Translations under genes and position numbers: made by a program
Shown here: piece after piece, positions 34,394 through 43,368 of the stretch
How positions within the stretch are numbered: the first letter of the stretch is position 1
How the letters are laid out: every line of letters begins with the position of its first letter
Notes under the pieces: generated by a model
Told to the model about the DNA's origin: nothing
What the model saw: the letters and a program-made list of their open reading frames with translations, nothing else
Database searches by the model: none
Source: an uncultured Acetatifactor sp.
Lineage (GTDB): Bacteria; Bacillota; Clostridia; Lachnospirales; Lachnospiraceae
Direction of reading: 5' to 3'
NCBI GenBank assembly: GCA_934436435.1
Contig: CAKSAN010000016.1
Span: 12,692-76,691, forward strand
Length of the DNA stretch: 64,000 nucleotides

Positions 34394-34403
34394 AGAGACG
34401 GAG

Positions 34404-34438
34404 AAAGACGATTGCATGAGAGTGCAGTCGTCTTTTTG
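34404..34438 (+). terminator. Rho-independent terminator
   Basis: AAAGACGATTGCA (34404-34416) pairs with TGCAGTCGTCTTT (34423-34435), followed by T. Confidence 0.8.
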
Positions 34439-34477
34439 GTTGTAAAGAATTTCGTTTCATGAATGCTTTTCTTTTCA

Positions 34478-34507
34478 TTGAAATAATACAGCGTTTTATG
34501 ATACAAT
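34478..34507 (+). promoter_or_regulatory. Promoter of the giant surface protein
   Basis: TTGAAA (34478-34483), 18 bases, TACAAT (34502-34507). Its position rules out the ATG at 34506 as a start and supports ATG 34551. Confidence 0.6.
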
Positions 34508-34550
34508 GAAAAGAAATGCGCTTTTAAATCGGCTTTTAAGGAGATTATGC

Positions 34551-37500
34551 ATGAAGAAACGAATATTGAGTCTGTTTATGGCAATTACATTCTGCTGTTC
34601 CATGCCGTCCACGGTGGCGTCGGCAGAGGTGGCAGATGCTACAGTGCAGGAAACACAAAGTGCTACAGATGTCGGTAATGCCTACACCGGCGGCAAAGAT
34701 ACCGTTGTGCAGGATCAGGATGAGAGTAACGGGGCGGTACAGGAATCCGGCGGCGAGGTGGCGGCAGAGGATTCCTGTACCGCCATGTATGAAGGCACTG
34801 TCAGCGGCAACAGCGTCCAGATGGCGCGTAGCGCGGCAAGCGTGATAAAGGTCGAGATCGACGGCGAGACGACAGAGTACAGCGATATCTTCGCGGCATT
34901 CGAGACGGTGAATTATAAGAACGTTTCCGCTGTCTTTACACTGCTGGACGACGTGTATCTGGGGAGGAATGGAAAATTCCCGGGCAAGATCGAATTCATA
35001 AGCAGAGGCAGCAGCACGCTGAACCTGGATGGACACACTATCACTCATGCCGATATTGGCGAAACGGACAATGTGGCGTCGGTCATTGATGTGGTGGCCG
35101 GAACGCTCACCATCACAGGCGGGGGTACGATCCACGGGATGTATAAGACGGCGGCGATCTCCGTGATCGGTGGTGGTACGCTCATCATCGACGACGGGAT
35201 TACGGTTCAGGGCGAGTTCACCTACGGCAGCAAGCAATTCCCCAACGACAGCTCCCGTGCCATTTCGATCAATAGAGGTACACTTCAGATCAACGGAGGC
35301 GTTTTCAATGCTACCAGCGGGGTGGCTCTGGAATACACCGAAGGGACAGTTAACCTTTTCGGCGGCACGTTCAATGGCATCAACATCGTGACCTACAAGT
35401 ACCCGGACAAGATTAACGAGGGTGTGACTATCACAGATTTGCTTGCTGCAGGACGTACCTATCAGCATACTGACGGAACCTTCCCGGAGGATTTTTATGT
35501 CCAGAAGATTTCGGATGTCAAGGTCGTTGATGGTCTTGTTCCCGTACCCTATGTGGATGAAAACGGGACGGGTGCCACGGTGACGGACTATACGCAGGTG
35601 GAAGCGAATACCACCGTGTGGAATGACGGAGTCTATGTCGCCAGGGGCAATGTGACCATCGATGGCGGCGTGACCGTTTCCGGGAAAATGCCCAGCATCA
35701 TCCTCTGCGACGGCGCGTGCCTGACGGTCAACGGCGGCGTCACCCTCCCCGCTGGGAGCCCCGTGCCGCTGACCATCTACGGGCAGAGCGGCGGTACCGG
35801 GAAAATGACTGTCACAAACAATAGCGGCGCCGCCTTTTCCTCCGGGAATCTGGCTGTGATCCGGCTGTTGAACGGTACGCTGACGGCGACGGGCAAGGAT
35901 ACGGCATTTTCCGATGTGATGGTATGGAACCAGCAGGGCGGCAATGATAAGGTCAAGTGCGTCAGAACCGGCAGCGAACCGGAGGTTTGGGCGGACGGAA
36001 CGGCAGAGCCGTCCGTGACGATCTCCCGCTGCACGGAGCATCAGTGGAGCTACGCACAGCATGCGGATGAGGAGCAGCACCTGAAAACGTGCGCCCTGTG
36101 CGGATACAATCCCAACGGCGCGGGCGTTTATGAAAACTGCGTTTATGACAGCTTTTCTAGTCAGGGCGAGGACGGACACAAGACGGCCTGCATCTGCGGT
36201 CGGATAGAGACCGGGGCCACGCTGACCGTGCATACCCCCGCCTACTCCGCGAATAAGGACGGCCTGACCCACAGCTATCGCTGCACGGACTGCGGCTTTG
36301 CCAGCGGCGAGGCGGAGAAGCACAGCTATGCCGACGGCATATGCAGTATCTGCAATTATGCCTGCCCCCACGAGGGCGTTGATAAGATCGTTGGCTCGGA
36401 CACCGAGGGTCTGTGCGCCGACTGCGGCAAGCAGGTCTATGAAGCCAGACTGGTGGTGGACGGGGGCAAGACCGTGGAGTATGCTGAAACCGTAGAGGAG
36501 GCGTTGGTGCGTTATAAAAACGGTGACCCCGTCGTCACGCTGCTGTGCGACGTGGATACGGGCACGGATGCGTTGGTGGTGACCTACAAAACCAAAGGCA
36601 GGGAGCTGGATCTGGGTGGACACACCATCTTTGGCAGCGGCGACGCGGTGTTCCAGATCAGCCAGAGATATGGCTTTACCATCCGCAACGGCAAAGTCGA
36701 GAACACCGGTGAGGGCGATGCCATCCAGCTGACCCTCGGTTACGACAACGACTGGGGCATGAGTGCCTCCGGCAATCTGACGGTGGAGAATGTGACCGCC
36801 ACTGCCGCAAAAGGCTGGGCCATTCAGGTGATGGATGACGCGGACTATTCCGATTTGAATGTCAAGAGCGGCACCTTCACCGGCGGCCTGAACGCGGGAA
36901 CTATCTCCGGTGGACATAAGATACAGATTTATGGCGGCTTCTTTATCGCAAACCCGGACACTCACAGCGTCTATTACCCCGGCACGGGTCTCAGTGTGAC
37001 GGGTCTGGTGGGGCATCTGAAGGATATGCTGGCGGGCGGCTGGACCTACGGCGACGCGGGCGGCGATCCCATCAACTATTTTGCCGCAGAAAACCGGACC
37101 ATCGTCGGTACGTCCAAATACGGATATCCCGAGGGCGTTTATCTCAACGCGGAGACGGTGACCATCGTGGAGCACACCTCTCACCCCATCGACTGGGACA
37201 GCGGCAAATGCTCCATCTGCGGCGCGCCCTGCACCCACATCCAGACGGATGACGACGGCCTGTGTACGGCCTGCGGCGTTCGCGTGATGTTCTGCGAGGC
37301 GGAGGGGACGCTCTATAAGACCATCCAGACCGCGCAGACCGTGCTGAAGGACCGGACGGATAATCCCACCATCAAGCTGCTGGATAACTATGGATACGAT
37401 GTGACCCTTCTGGGAACGGCGAACGGCTACACGCTGGACCTGAACGGCTTCCGGCTGACAGACGGACAGATGATCTTGTATGAGGATCGGAAGCTGACAA

Positions 37501-40500
37501 TCATCGACAGCTCGGAGGAAAAGACCGGCAGCGTGGGTACACTGTGGGCACATAAAGGGTATGCCACCATACAGGACGGCATCTATGCCGAGCTCATCGC
37601 TTCGAATGCGGACAGCATCAAGATCACCGGCGAGGGTACGGTGAAGATCAGAAAGATCAGCATGACAGGTTATACCGATGGCTCGAACAAGAAGGTGGTC
37701 GCCGATCTGCTGGATCCGGGCTATGCGGTCTATCTGGTGGATGAGAACGCGGGGACGCAGACGCTGGTAAACGGCTACTACAACAAGTTCAATACCGGTA
37801 ATCTGCAGCAGTATCTGCCCGGTCCATACAAGGATGCCACCACTGTATTGCCCGACGGTCAGTATTACACAGTGGCGGTGCATGATCACAGCTATGCCGA
37901 CAGCACCGTGATCACCTGCGAATGCGGCTTGACCTGTGACCACGCCGATGTAAGCACCGATGGCAAGTGCACAGGGTGCGGCAGGGTCTTTACTGTCAAG
38001 GTGACGGATCCCGACGACAATACCGTCTATTACGCCGACGGCATCTTCCCTGACTCCGGCAACACCCGCTCCGGTCTTGATATCGCGTTTGAGAACGCGT
38101 CAAGCGGCAGCACTGTGACGCTGTTAGGCAGCAATGCTGTGGGTTATCTGGACGATGGCAAGGAACTGACACTGGCGTTGGGCGGAAAATCCGTGAACAG
38201 CCTTTATATTGGCAGGGAAAGAAGCGGGAACAGCCTGACCGTTACCGGGACGGGATCTATTGGGTCTGTTTTCGTGCACGCGGACAGTAAAACCGACCTT
38301 ACCGGCTGGTCGGGCAGCATGGACAGCCTGTATGTGTACAGCGGCGGTAGTGCCACGCTGCGCGGCGGTACCTTCGGTAAAGTGATGCTTTACAGCAATA
38401 CGGCGGGATCATTGCTGGCACCCGGCTATGCATTTCGGTACGAGGATGGCAGTTATGTATCTTATGCCGCTACGGACGATCTGACGAGAACCGCCTCCGT
38501 CGTGCCGTGTGGCTACGAGGGCTGGTACGGCAGCGACGGCAGCGCTGTCTGCCCCTGCTGCAACCAGGCGGGCGCGGTGCAGGTGCCGGTCACAAGTGCC
38601 GATGGCACAGCACAGTATGCATTCTATGTGACATTGCAGGGCGCTGTCAGCAACACGGACCGCAGCGACAGCAAAGACAATCTTATCGTGCTGCTTGGGG
38701 ATGTCTCCGGCGACAGTACCATCGACAGGAACGCGTTCATCAATATGAACAGCCACAATATCAATGGTGCACTGACAGTCAACAATGCCGAGGTGTATTT
38801 CTCCGGCAGGGGAAGTACGGTCTCCGCCATCACCATGTCCGGCAGTAAGGCAAAATTCGGGCTTATCAGCAGATCCTCTGTCATCCCCGGAATGGACACA
38901 CTGACCATCGCGGGTGGCGCGGACTGGGGAAGCATCCTGCCGGAACAGTATGATCGTCACGGCTACAAACTGCTCAAGGATGACAACAGCTATGAGTGGA
39001 GGGACAGCGATACCGCCGACGCGGACGCTTCTTCCATGACCAACGTCAGCATAGGGAGTCTGCCCATTCCCAGCACGGATCTGGAGTTCCATGTGGATGG
39101 CAGGGATATTGTTGCGGCGGAGGTGGGCACGACCGTGCAGTTTACGGCGGCCTGTGCTACGGGTGCTTCTGTCACTTTCTACATCCAGAAGCAGGACAGC
39201 GAAACACCTGTCATGCTGACGGGTCAGGGAGATTTCGGAAGCTATTCCGCCGAATACCAGTTCAGCGAGACCGGCGAATATACGATCTGGTTCACCGGCA
39301 CCAAGGACGGCTATACCGCTCAAAGCGCTAAGAAAACGTTGAATATTTCCAAACTTAAAATTCCGGCGGAGGCTATTACTGCGCCGGTGGCCAGAACCGA
39401 TCTGGTCTACAACGGGCAGGAGCAGGAACTGATTACTCCGGGCCAGCTGGACGCAAAGTACGGAAAGATCCTCTATAGCTGGGATTATAACGAGTGGGGC
39501 AACTCCTATTCTGAAACGATCCCCACGGCAAAGAACGCGGGCACCTATGAGATATTTTACAAAATTATAGGTAATGGCGACTACAAAGATGACACTTATC
39601 CATCATCGGTGGAGGTGACCATCGCAAAGAGAGAACTAACCGTCGAGGATGTGGAAGTCATGGCCAAGACCTACGACGGCACGGACACCGCGGAATTCGG
39701 CGCTGTGACCTTCGGTAATGTACTGGATGACGAGACACCGAATTGTGTGGTGCAGGGCGTTTATGACGACAGCAGTGCAGGAGACGGCAGATTCATTGAT
39801 GTCACGGTGGAACTGCGGGGCGGTTCCTTCAAAAACTATATGTTTGCCGACGGCAAGGGAAGCGCCGCATTCCGGAAAACCGGGCTGTCCATCGCCAGAG
39901 CCGGTGCACCTGCGGACATTAACCCCGGAGCACTGACCATCTGTAACGCTTTGGATAAGACCTATTCCCTCGATCTGTCCGCTCTGCTGCCGCCTGCCCC
40001 CAAGGGTATATACGGCACGATCACCTATGGCGGGCTCAATACGACGCTGGACACCGACACTTTTGTTCCCAGCGTTGACAGCAAGACCGGTCTGCTGACA
40101 TTGAAGGCATCCAAACGAAACAGCACTACAGAAGGTTCCATCGGTATCATTACCGTCGAGGTCAGCACAGACAACTACGAGGACATTCTTCTGACGGTCA
40201 ACGTCAGTGCGACGAACAAGCTGGTTCCCGTGCCGGAGGGCGCGGTGACGGCGACGGCTATCACCTACGGTCAGACGCTGGGCGGAAGCTCCATCACCGG
40301 CACGATGAAGGATGGTGACACAGAGGTTCCCGGTACATTCACATGGCAGGATTCCAAGAGGATCCTCACCGCAGGTACGCATACGGGCGTGGAGTGGAAG
40401 TTCACCCCCAGTGATACACAGATTTACGCTGAGGTAACCGGTACCACCACCGTCGTGGTCAACAAGGCTGCACAAAGCGGAACCGTCCACATGGAGAACT

Positions 40501-41807
40501 ACATTTACAATACGACTCCCGGCACACCGAGTCTGACAAACCGGACGGGGGACCAAAATGCTTCGGTTGCCTACTATTACAGCACCGCCAATTCCAACAG
40601 CGGCGGCACAAAGTGGGAAAACATAAAGCCTACAACGCTGAATGCCGGTACTTACTATATGTATGCCGTGATCAGCGAAACGGATAATTACAGTGCGTTC
40701 ACTTCGACCGCCGTGGAATTTACGGTAGGGAAGGCGACGCCGGATTACACGATGCCTATTGGCCTGACAGCAAAATACGGTCAGAAGCTTAGTGAAATCG
40801 TGTTGACCAATCTTTCGGACAATCTGCCCGGCACATGGAGCTGGCAGACACCGGGGATGGTACTTGACCAGATCGGCATCCAGAAGTATTACGCCGATTT
40901 CAGGCCAGATGACAGGAATTATAAGGAAGTGGTCAACGCCGCGATAGAAGTAGTGATAGAACCGGCGGACGGCGGCAGCCTTAAGACGGAGGCCCTTGCA
41001 CAGAAATATACGGACACCTCTGACCACACCTACACACCGGACTGGTTCGGACTTCCCGCCGGGCAGAAGTGGACTTACAGCAGCGAATACAGCGTCAGTA
41101 GCGGTTCGGCTGCCACGCTTGCCAGACAGGAGGTTGCAGCGGATGGCGGACTGACCTATGCAATCACAGGTGGCAAGGCGGGGGATGTGATCACCATTAC
41201 GCTCAAGGCGCAGTGTGCTAATTACAAGGATTTCACCATCACACTGACTATCACCCTGACCGGTGTGACGGATGCGGATTCGGCATACCGGATCATCGAG
41301 GGAGCAGACGGTACCTGGAGCCAGAGCACGGATGGAAGCGGAAGTCTCAGGATCAGAGGAGACGGTGCATTTTCCAAGTTCGTGAATGTAAAGGTGGATG
41401 GAACTATCATTGATCCCACGAACTATGAAGTCACAGAGGGTTCCACGATCATCGAATTAAAGGCAGACTACCTGAAGACTCTGTCCGAAGGCAGCCATAC
41501 CTTTGAGATCGCTTGGACGGACGGCACTGCCAAGACCAGTTTTACGGTGGCAAAGAACACCTCCGGCGATGGTAATAATGATAACGATGATACCGGCAAC
41601 AACGATAATGACGACAGCAATAAGGATGGCAACAACGACAGCAGTAACAATAACAGCGGCAGCAACAACGCCGCAGACAGTGGTGACAACACTGCCCAGA
41701 CCCTGACCGGATCTCCCAACACCGGAGATGCTTCCGGCCTCTGGATCGCCCTCTTTATGGCATCCGCTGCAGGACTGGCGGTAATGCTTGTAAGAAGGAA
41801 AAAATAG
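34551..41807 (+). CDS. Giant sortase-anchored surface protein (2418 residues)
   Basis: AAGGAG precedes ATG 34551, which opens a signal peptide (KKRILSLFMAITFCCSMPSTVASA). The first two thirds hold about five beta-helix-like modules (LLDDVYL ... LNLDGHTI; VTLLCDV ... LDLGGHTI; KLLDNYG ... LDLNGFRL; VTLLGSN; VLLGDVSG), separated by Cys-rich spacers of CxxC type (GLCADCGKQV, GLCTACGVRV, GKCTGCGRVF) that may bind zinc. Then come YDG/MBG-like stalk domains (AKTYDGTDTAEF, VYNGQEQEL, TYGQTLGGSSITG). An Asn/Asp/Gly-rich spacer, SPNTG, a membrane helix and RRKK form a cell-wall sorting signal of the S/P-PxTG kind. Probably an adhesin or surface stalk. G/C-rich third codon positions differ from the neighbours, suggesting transfer. 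Confidence 0.85.
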   Translation: MKKRILSLFMAITFCCSMPSTVASAEVADATVQETQSATDVGNAYTGGKDTVVQDQDESNGAVQESGGEVAAEDSCTAMYEGTVSGNSVQMARSAASVIKVEIDGETTEYSDIFAAFETVNYKNVSAVFTLLDDVYLGRNGKFPGKIEFISRGSSTLNLDGHTITHADIGETDNVASVIDVVAGTLTITGGGTIHGMYKTAAISVIGGGTLIIDDGITVQGEFTYGSKQFPNDSSRAISINRGTLQINGGVFNATSGVALEYTEGTVNLFGGTFNGINIVTYKYPDKINEGVTITDLLAAGRTYQHTDGTFPEDFYVQKISDVKVVDGLVPVPYVDENGTGATVTDYTQVEANTTVWNDGVYVARGNVTIDGGVTVSGKMPSIILCDGACLTVNGGVTLPAGSPVPLTIYGQSGGTGKMTVTNNSGAAFSSGNLAVIRLLNGTLTATGKDTAFSDVMVWNQQGGNDKVKCVRTGSEPEVWADGTAEPSVTISRCTEHQWSYAQHADEEQHLKTCALCGYNPNGAGVYENCVYDSFSSQGEDGHKTACICGRIETGATLTVHTPAYSANKDGLTHSYRCTDCGFASGEAEKHSYADGICSICNYACPHEGVDKIVGSDTEGLCADCGKQVYEARLVVDGGKTVEYAETVEEALVRYKNGDPVVTLLCDVDTGTDALVVTYKTKGRELDLGGHTIFGSGDAVFQISQRYGFTIRNGKVENTGEGDAIQLTLGYDNDWGMSASGNLTVENVTATAAKGWAIQVMDDADYSDLNVKSGTFTGGLNAGTISGGHKIQIYGGFFIANPDTHSVYYPGTGLSVTGLVGHLKDMLAGGWTYGDAGGDPINYFAAENRTIVGTSKYGYPEGVYLNAETVTIVEHTSHPIDWDSGKCSICGAPCTHIQTDDDGLCTACGVRVMFCEAEGTLYKTIQTAQTVLKDRTDNPTIKLLDNYGYDVTLLGTANGYTLDLNGFRLTDGQMILYEDRKLTIIDSSEEKTGSVGTLWAHKGYATIQDGIYAELIASNADSIKITGEGTVKIRKISMTGYTDGSNKKVVADLLDPGYAVYLVDENAGTQTLVNGYYNKFNTGNLQQYLPGPYKDATTVLPDGQYYTVAVHDHSYADSTVITCECGLTCDHADVSTDGKCTGCGRVFTVKVTDPDDNTVYYADGIFPDSGNTRSGLDIAFENASSGSTVTLLGSNAVGYLDDGKELTLALGGKSVNSLYIGRERSGNSLTVTGTGSIGSVFVHADSKTDLTGWSGSMDSLYVYSGGSATLRGGTFGKVMLYSNTAGSLLAPGYAFRYEDGSYVSYAATDDLTRTASVVPCGYEGWYGSDGSAVCPCCNQAGAVQVPVTSADGTAQYAFYVTLQGAVSNTDRSDSKDNLIVLLGDVSGDSTIDRNAFINMNSHNINGALTVNNAEVYFSGRGSTVSAITMSGSKAKFGLISRSSVIPGMDTLTIAGGADWGSILPEQYDRHGYKLLKDDNSYEWRDSDTADADASSMTNVSIGSLPIPSTDLEFHVDGRDIVAAEVGTTVQFTAACATGASVTFYIQKQDSETPVMLTGQGDFGSYSAEYQFSETGEYTIWFTGTKDGYTAQSAKKTLNISKLKIPAEAITAPVARTDLVYNGQEQELITPGQLDAKYGKILYSWDYNEWGNSYSETIPTAKNAGTYEIFYKIIGNGDYKDDTYPSSVEVTIAKRELTVEDVEVMAKTYDGTDTAEFGAVTFGNVLDDETPNCVVQGVYDDSSAGDGRFIDVTVELRGGSFKNYMFADGKGSAAFRKTGLSIARAGAPADINPGALTICNALDKTYSLDLSALLPPAPKGIYGTITYGGLNTTLDTDTFVPSVDSKTGLLTLKASKRNSTTEGSIGIITVEVSTDNYEDILLTVNVSATNKLVPVPEGAVTATAITYGQTLGGSSITGTMKDGDTEVPGTFTWQDSKRILTAGTHTGVEWKFTPSDTQIYAEVTGTTTVVVNKAAQSGTVHMENYIYNTTPGTPSLTNRTGDQNASVAYYYSTANSNSGGTKWENIKPTTLNAGTYYMYAVISETDNYSAFTSTAVEFTVGKATPDYTMPIGLTAKYGQKLSEIVLTNLSDNLPGTWSWQTPGMVLDQIGIQKYYADFRPDDRNYKEVVNAAIEVVIEPADGGSLKTEALAQKYTDTSDHTYTPDWFGLPAGQKWTYSSEYSVSSGSAATLARQEVAADGGLTYAITGGKAGDVITITLKAQCANYKDFTITLTITLTGVTDADSAYRIIEGADGTWSQSTDGSGSLRIRGDGAFSKFVNVKVDGTIIDPTNYEVTEGSTIIELKADYLKTLSEGSHTFEIAWTDGTAKTSFTVAKNTSGDGNNDNDDTGNNDNDDSNKDGNNDSSNNNSGSNNAADSGDNTAQTLTGSPNTGDASGLWIALFMASAAGLAVMLVRRKK

Positions 41808-41817
41808 TATTTTAATC

Positions 41818-41862
41818 AAAAACCTCGCTGTAGGGATAAGACCCTACGGCGAGGTTTTTATT
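41818..41862 (+). terminator. Strong Rho-independent terminator
   Basis: AAAAACCTCGC (41818-41828) pairs with GCGAGGTTTTT (41849-41859), with an inner TAGGG/CCCTA stem; it ends the surface-protein gene. Confidence 0.9.
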
Positions 41863-41929
41863 GATGTGCGCCTGCGCGGACCGGAGCGGAGCGAAGACAT
41901 CGAACTTTCGAGCCCAGGATTGGGCTCGA
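41863..41929. repeat. Palindromic multi-hairpin intergenic element
   Basis: An outer stem GATGT (41863-41867) / ACATC (41897-41901) encloses short GC-rich hairpins (GCGCCTGCGC, CCGGAGCGG), followed by TCGAGCCCA / TGGGCTCGA (41908-41929). Its design resembles the elements at 14907-14979 and 49388-49496. Confidence 0.45.
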
Positions 41930-41933
41930 AAAT

Positions 41934-41968
41934 AAAAAGGAGCGATGCTTTACGCATCACTCCTTTTT
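41934..41968 (-). terminator. Terminator of the tRNA-Gly gene
   Basis: AAAAAGGAGCGATGC (41934-41948) pairs with GCATCACTCCTTTTT (41954-41968). Symmetric A and T tracts make it bidirectional; it lies just 3' of the minus-strand tRNA. Confidence 0.8.
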
Positions 41969-41975
41969 ATTTGTA

Positions 41976-42047
<72 letters not shown>

Positions 42048-42067
42048 ATGTCTTACGGACAAGTTAT

Positions 42068-42096
42068 AATATACTATAGGGTTCCCAAAATGTCAA
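42068..42096 (-). promoter_or_regulatory. Promoter of the tRNA-Gly gene
   Basis: On the minus strand TTGACA (42096-42091), 17 bases, TATATT (42073-42068), about 20 bases before the tRNA 5' end. Confidence 0.8.
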
Positions 42097-42153
42097 TAAA
42101 AAAAGTGTGCATCTTTTTTACAAATTGCATATACAATTGGTAAAACATCACCA

Positions 42154-43233
42154 TCAACGCAGCAGCACCGTTCGCAGCCACCCGGTGAATTTCTTTTCCA
42201 CAAGAATCCAGGACAGATAAGCCAGTGCAATGCTTAAGGTTATGCTTATCACAAGCCCGATAACGGACGTCGCAGACAGGGAGGAAAAGTCAAATACAGC
42301 ACGATCCAGGAACATTATGGGATAATAGTGCACCAGATACAGGGAGTAGCTGATATTCCCCAACTGTACGAAAAAGCGGGGCATGGTCAGTCCAAGTCCT
42401 GCCAGAAAGGCAAGGACTAACAACAAAAACGCCGGAAGACCCCACAGAGGAAGCCTGCGGAAACCGATCACATTGATCCGGGGTGTAAAATAAGCAAGCA
42501 GACAAAAGATCACCGGGATGGAAACAGCGGATGCGATGCTCACAGACTTCGAAACCGGATGAAGGGTGTGCCTGCGATACAGAGCCCGCAGCAGGTAGTA
42601 GGCCAGAATTCCGAAGAGGAATTCCAACATGACCGGATCTCCGTAAAAAAGAAGAACCGGGGACAGCGCACTGCCCAAAGGAGACTGCAGGGACGAAATC
42701 GCCGGAGCGAATATCTGCACCATACCCACAAGTACCGCCAGAAATGCACCGCAGATCAGACCGCGGTATTGCATACTGATATGAAAGGATATAAAAAATA
42801 ACAGATAGAACAGCATTTCACAGTTGATGGTCCAGCCGATACGCACCAGTGGCTGAATTGCTCCGCCGCCGATATCGAAAGGGATAAACAGCAGACTTTT
42901 CAGCAGATAGGAAGGATCCTGCCGGGTCTGCTGAAACATAAAGGGAAACAGCACCAGCAGCATATAGGTTCCGATGGTCATAAGGTAGTAAAGCGGAAGG
43001 ATCCGGATCAGGCGCTTCCGAAAGAAATATTTTGTGTTCGTTTCCGTGGTAAACATGATCATGAAGCCACTGATACAGAAAAAAATGTCTACACCGAAGG
43101 CACCGAAGTTCAGAAAACGGACATGTTGAAATACCACAAAAAGAGCAGCCAGACCGCGTAAAGCCTGGATGCTGTCAAAATGCAGATTGAGAAATTCTCT
43201 GTTGGCTGTCATAGTTTTCATAAAAATAACCAT
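42154..43233 (-). CDS. Membrane acyltransferase (acyltransferase_3/OafA type)
   Basis: The roughly 359-residue product has about ten membrane segments. The family opening FDSIQALRGLAALFVVFQHV carries the Arg and His expected for this family, followed by FGVDIFFCISGFMIMF. Such enzymes add acetyl or other acyl groups to cell-surface sugars or peptidoglycan. The start is uncertain: the minus-strand ATG at 43233 has GAGGA too close, and the ATG at 43221 has GAGGA 13 bases away; both give the same core. The gene is divergent from the diguanylate cyclase gene. The polysaccharide modified is not known. Confidence 0.85.
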   Translation of the reverse strand: MVIFMKTMTANREFLNLHFDSIQALRGLAALFVVFQHVRFLNFGAFGVDIFFCISGFMIMFTTETNTKYFFRKRLIRILPLYYLMTIGTYMLLVLFPFMFQQTRQDPSYLLKSLLFIPFDIGGGAIQPLVRIGWTINCEMLFYLLFFISFHISMQYRGLICGAFLAVLVGMVQIFAPAISSLQSPLGSALSPVLLFYGDPVMLEFLFGILAYYLLRALYRRHTLHPVSKSVSIASAVSIPVIFCLLAYFTPRINVIGFRRLPLWGLPAFLLLVLAFLAGLGLTMPRFFVQLGNISYSLYLVHYYPIMFLDRAVFDFSSLSATSVIGLVISITLSIALAYLSWILVEKKFTGWLRTVLLR

Positions 43234-43368
43234 GTCCTCATTTTTTGTACTAAATTTTAAAATACACATCCATTCTAACATTTTTTTAAAGATTGGGAAA
43301 CATTTTATTCTGGAAAATAACTTGCGCACTGCGATATAAAATAATACAATGATAGGAAGAAAGAGTGT

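Noticed and set aside
34545-37943. Very long open frame (1132 codons) on the minus strand inside the surface-protein gene
   Set aside because: It has no ribosome site and no recognisable domain, and it is antisense to a clear signal-peptide protein. It follows from the G/C-rich codon use of the sense gene.
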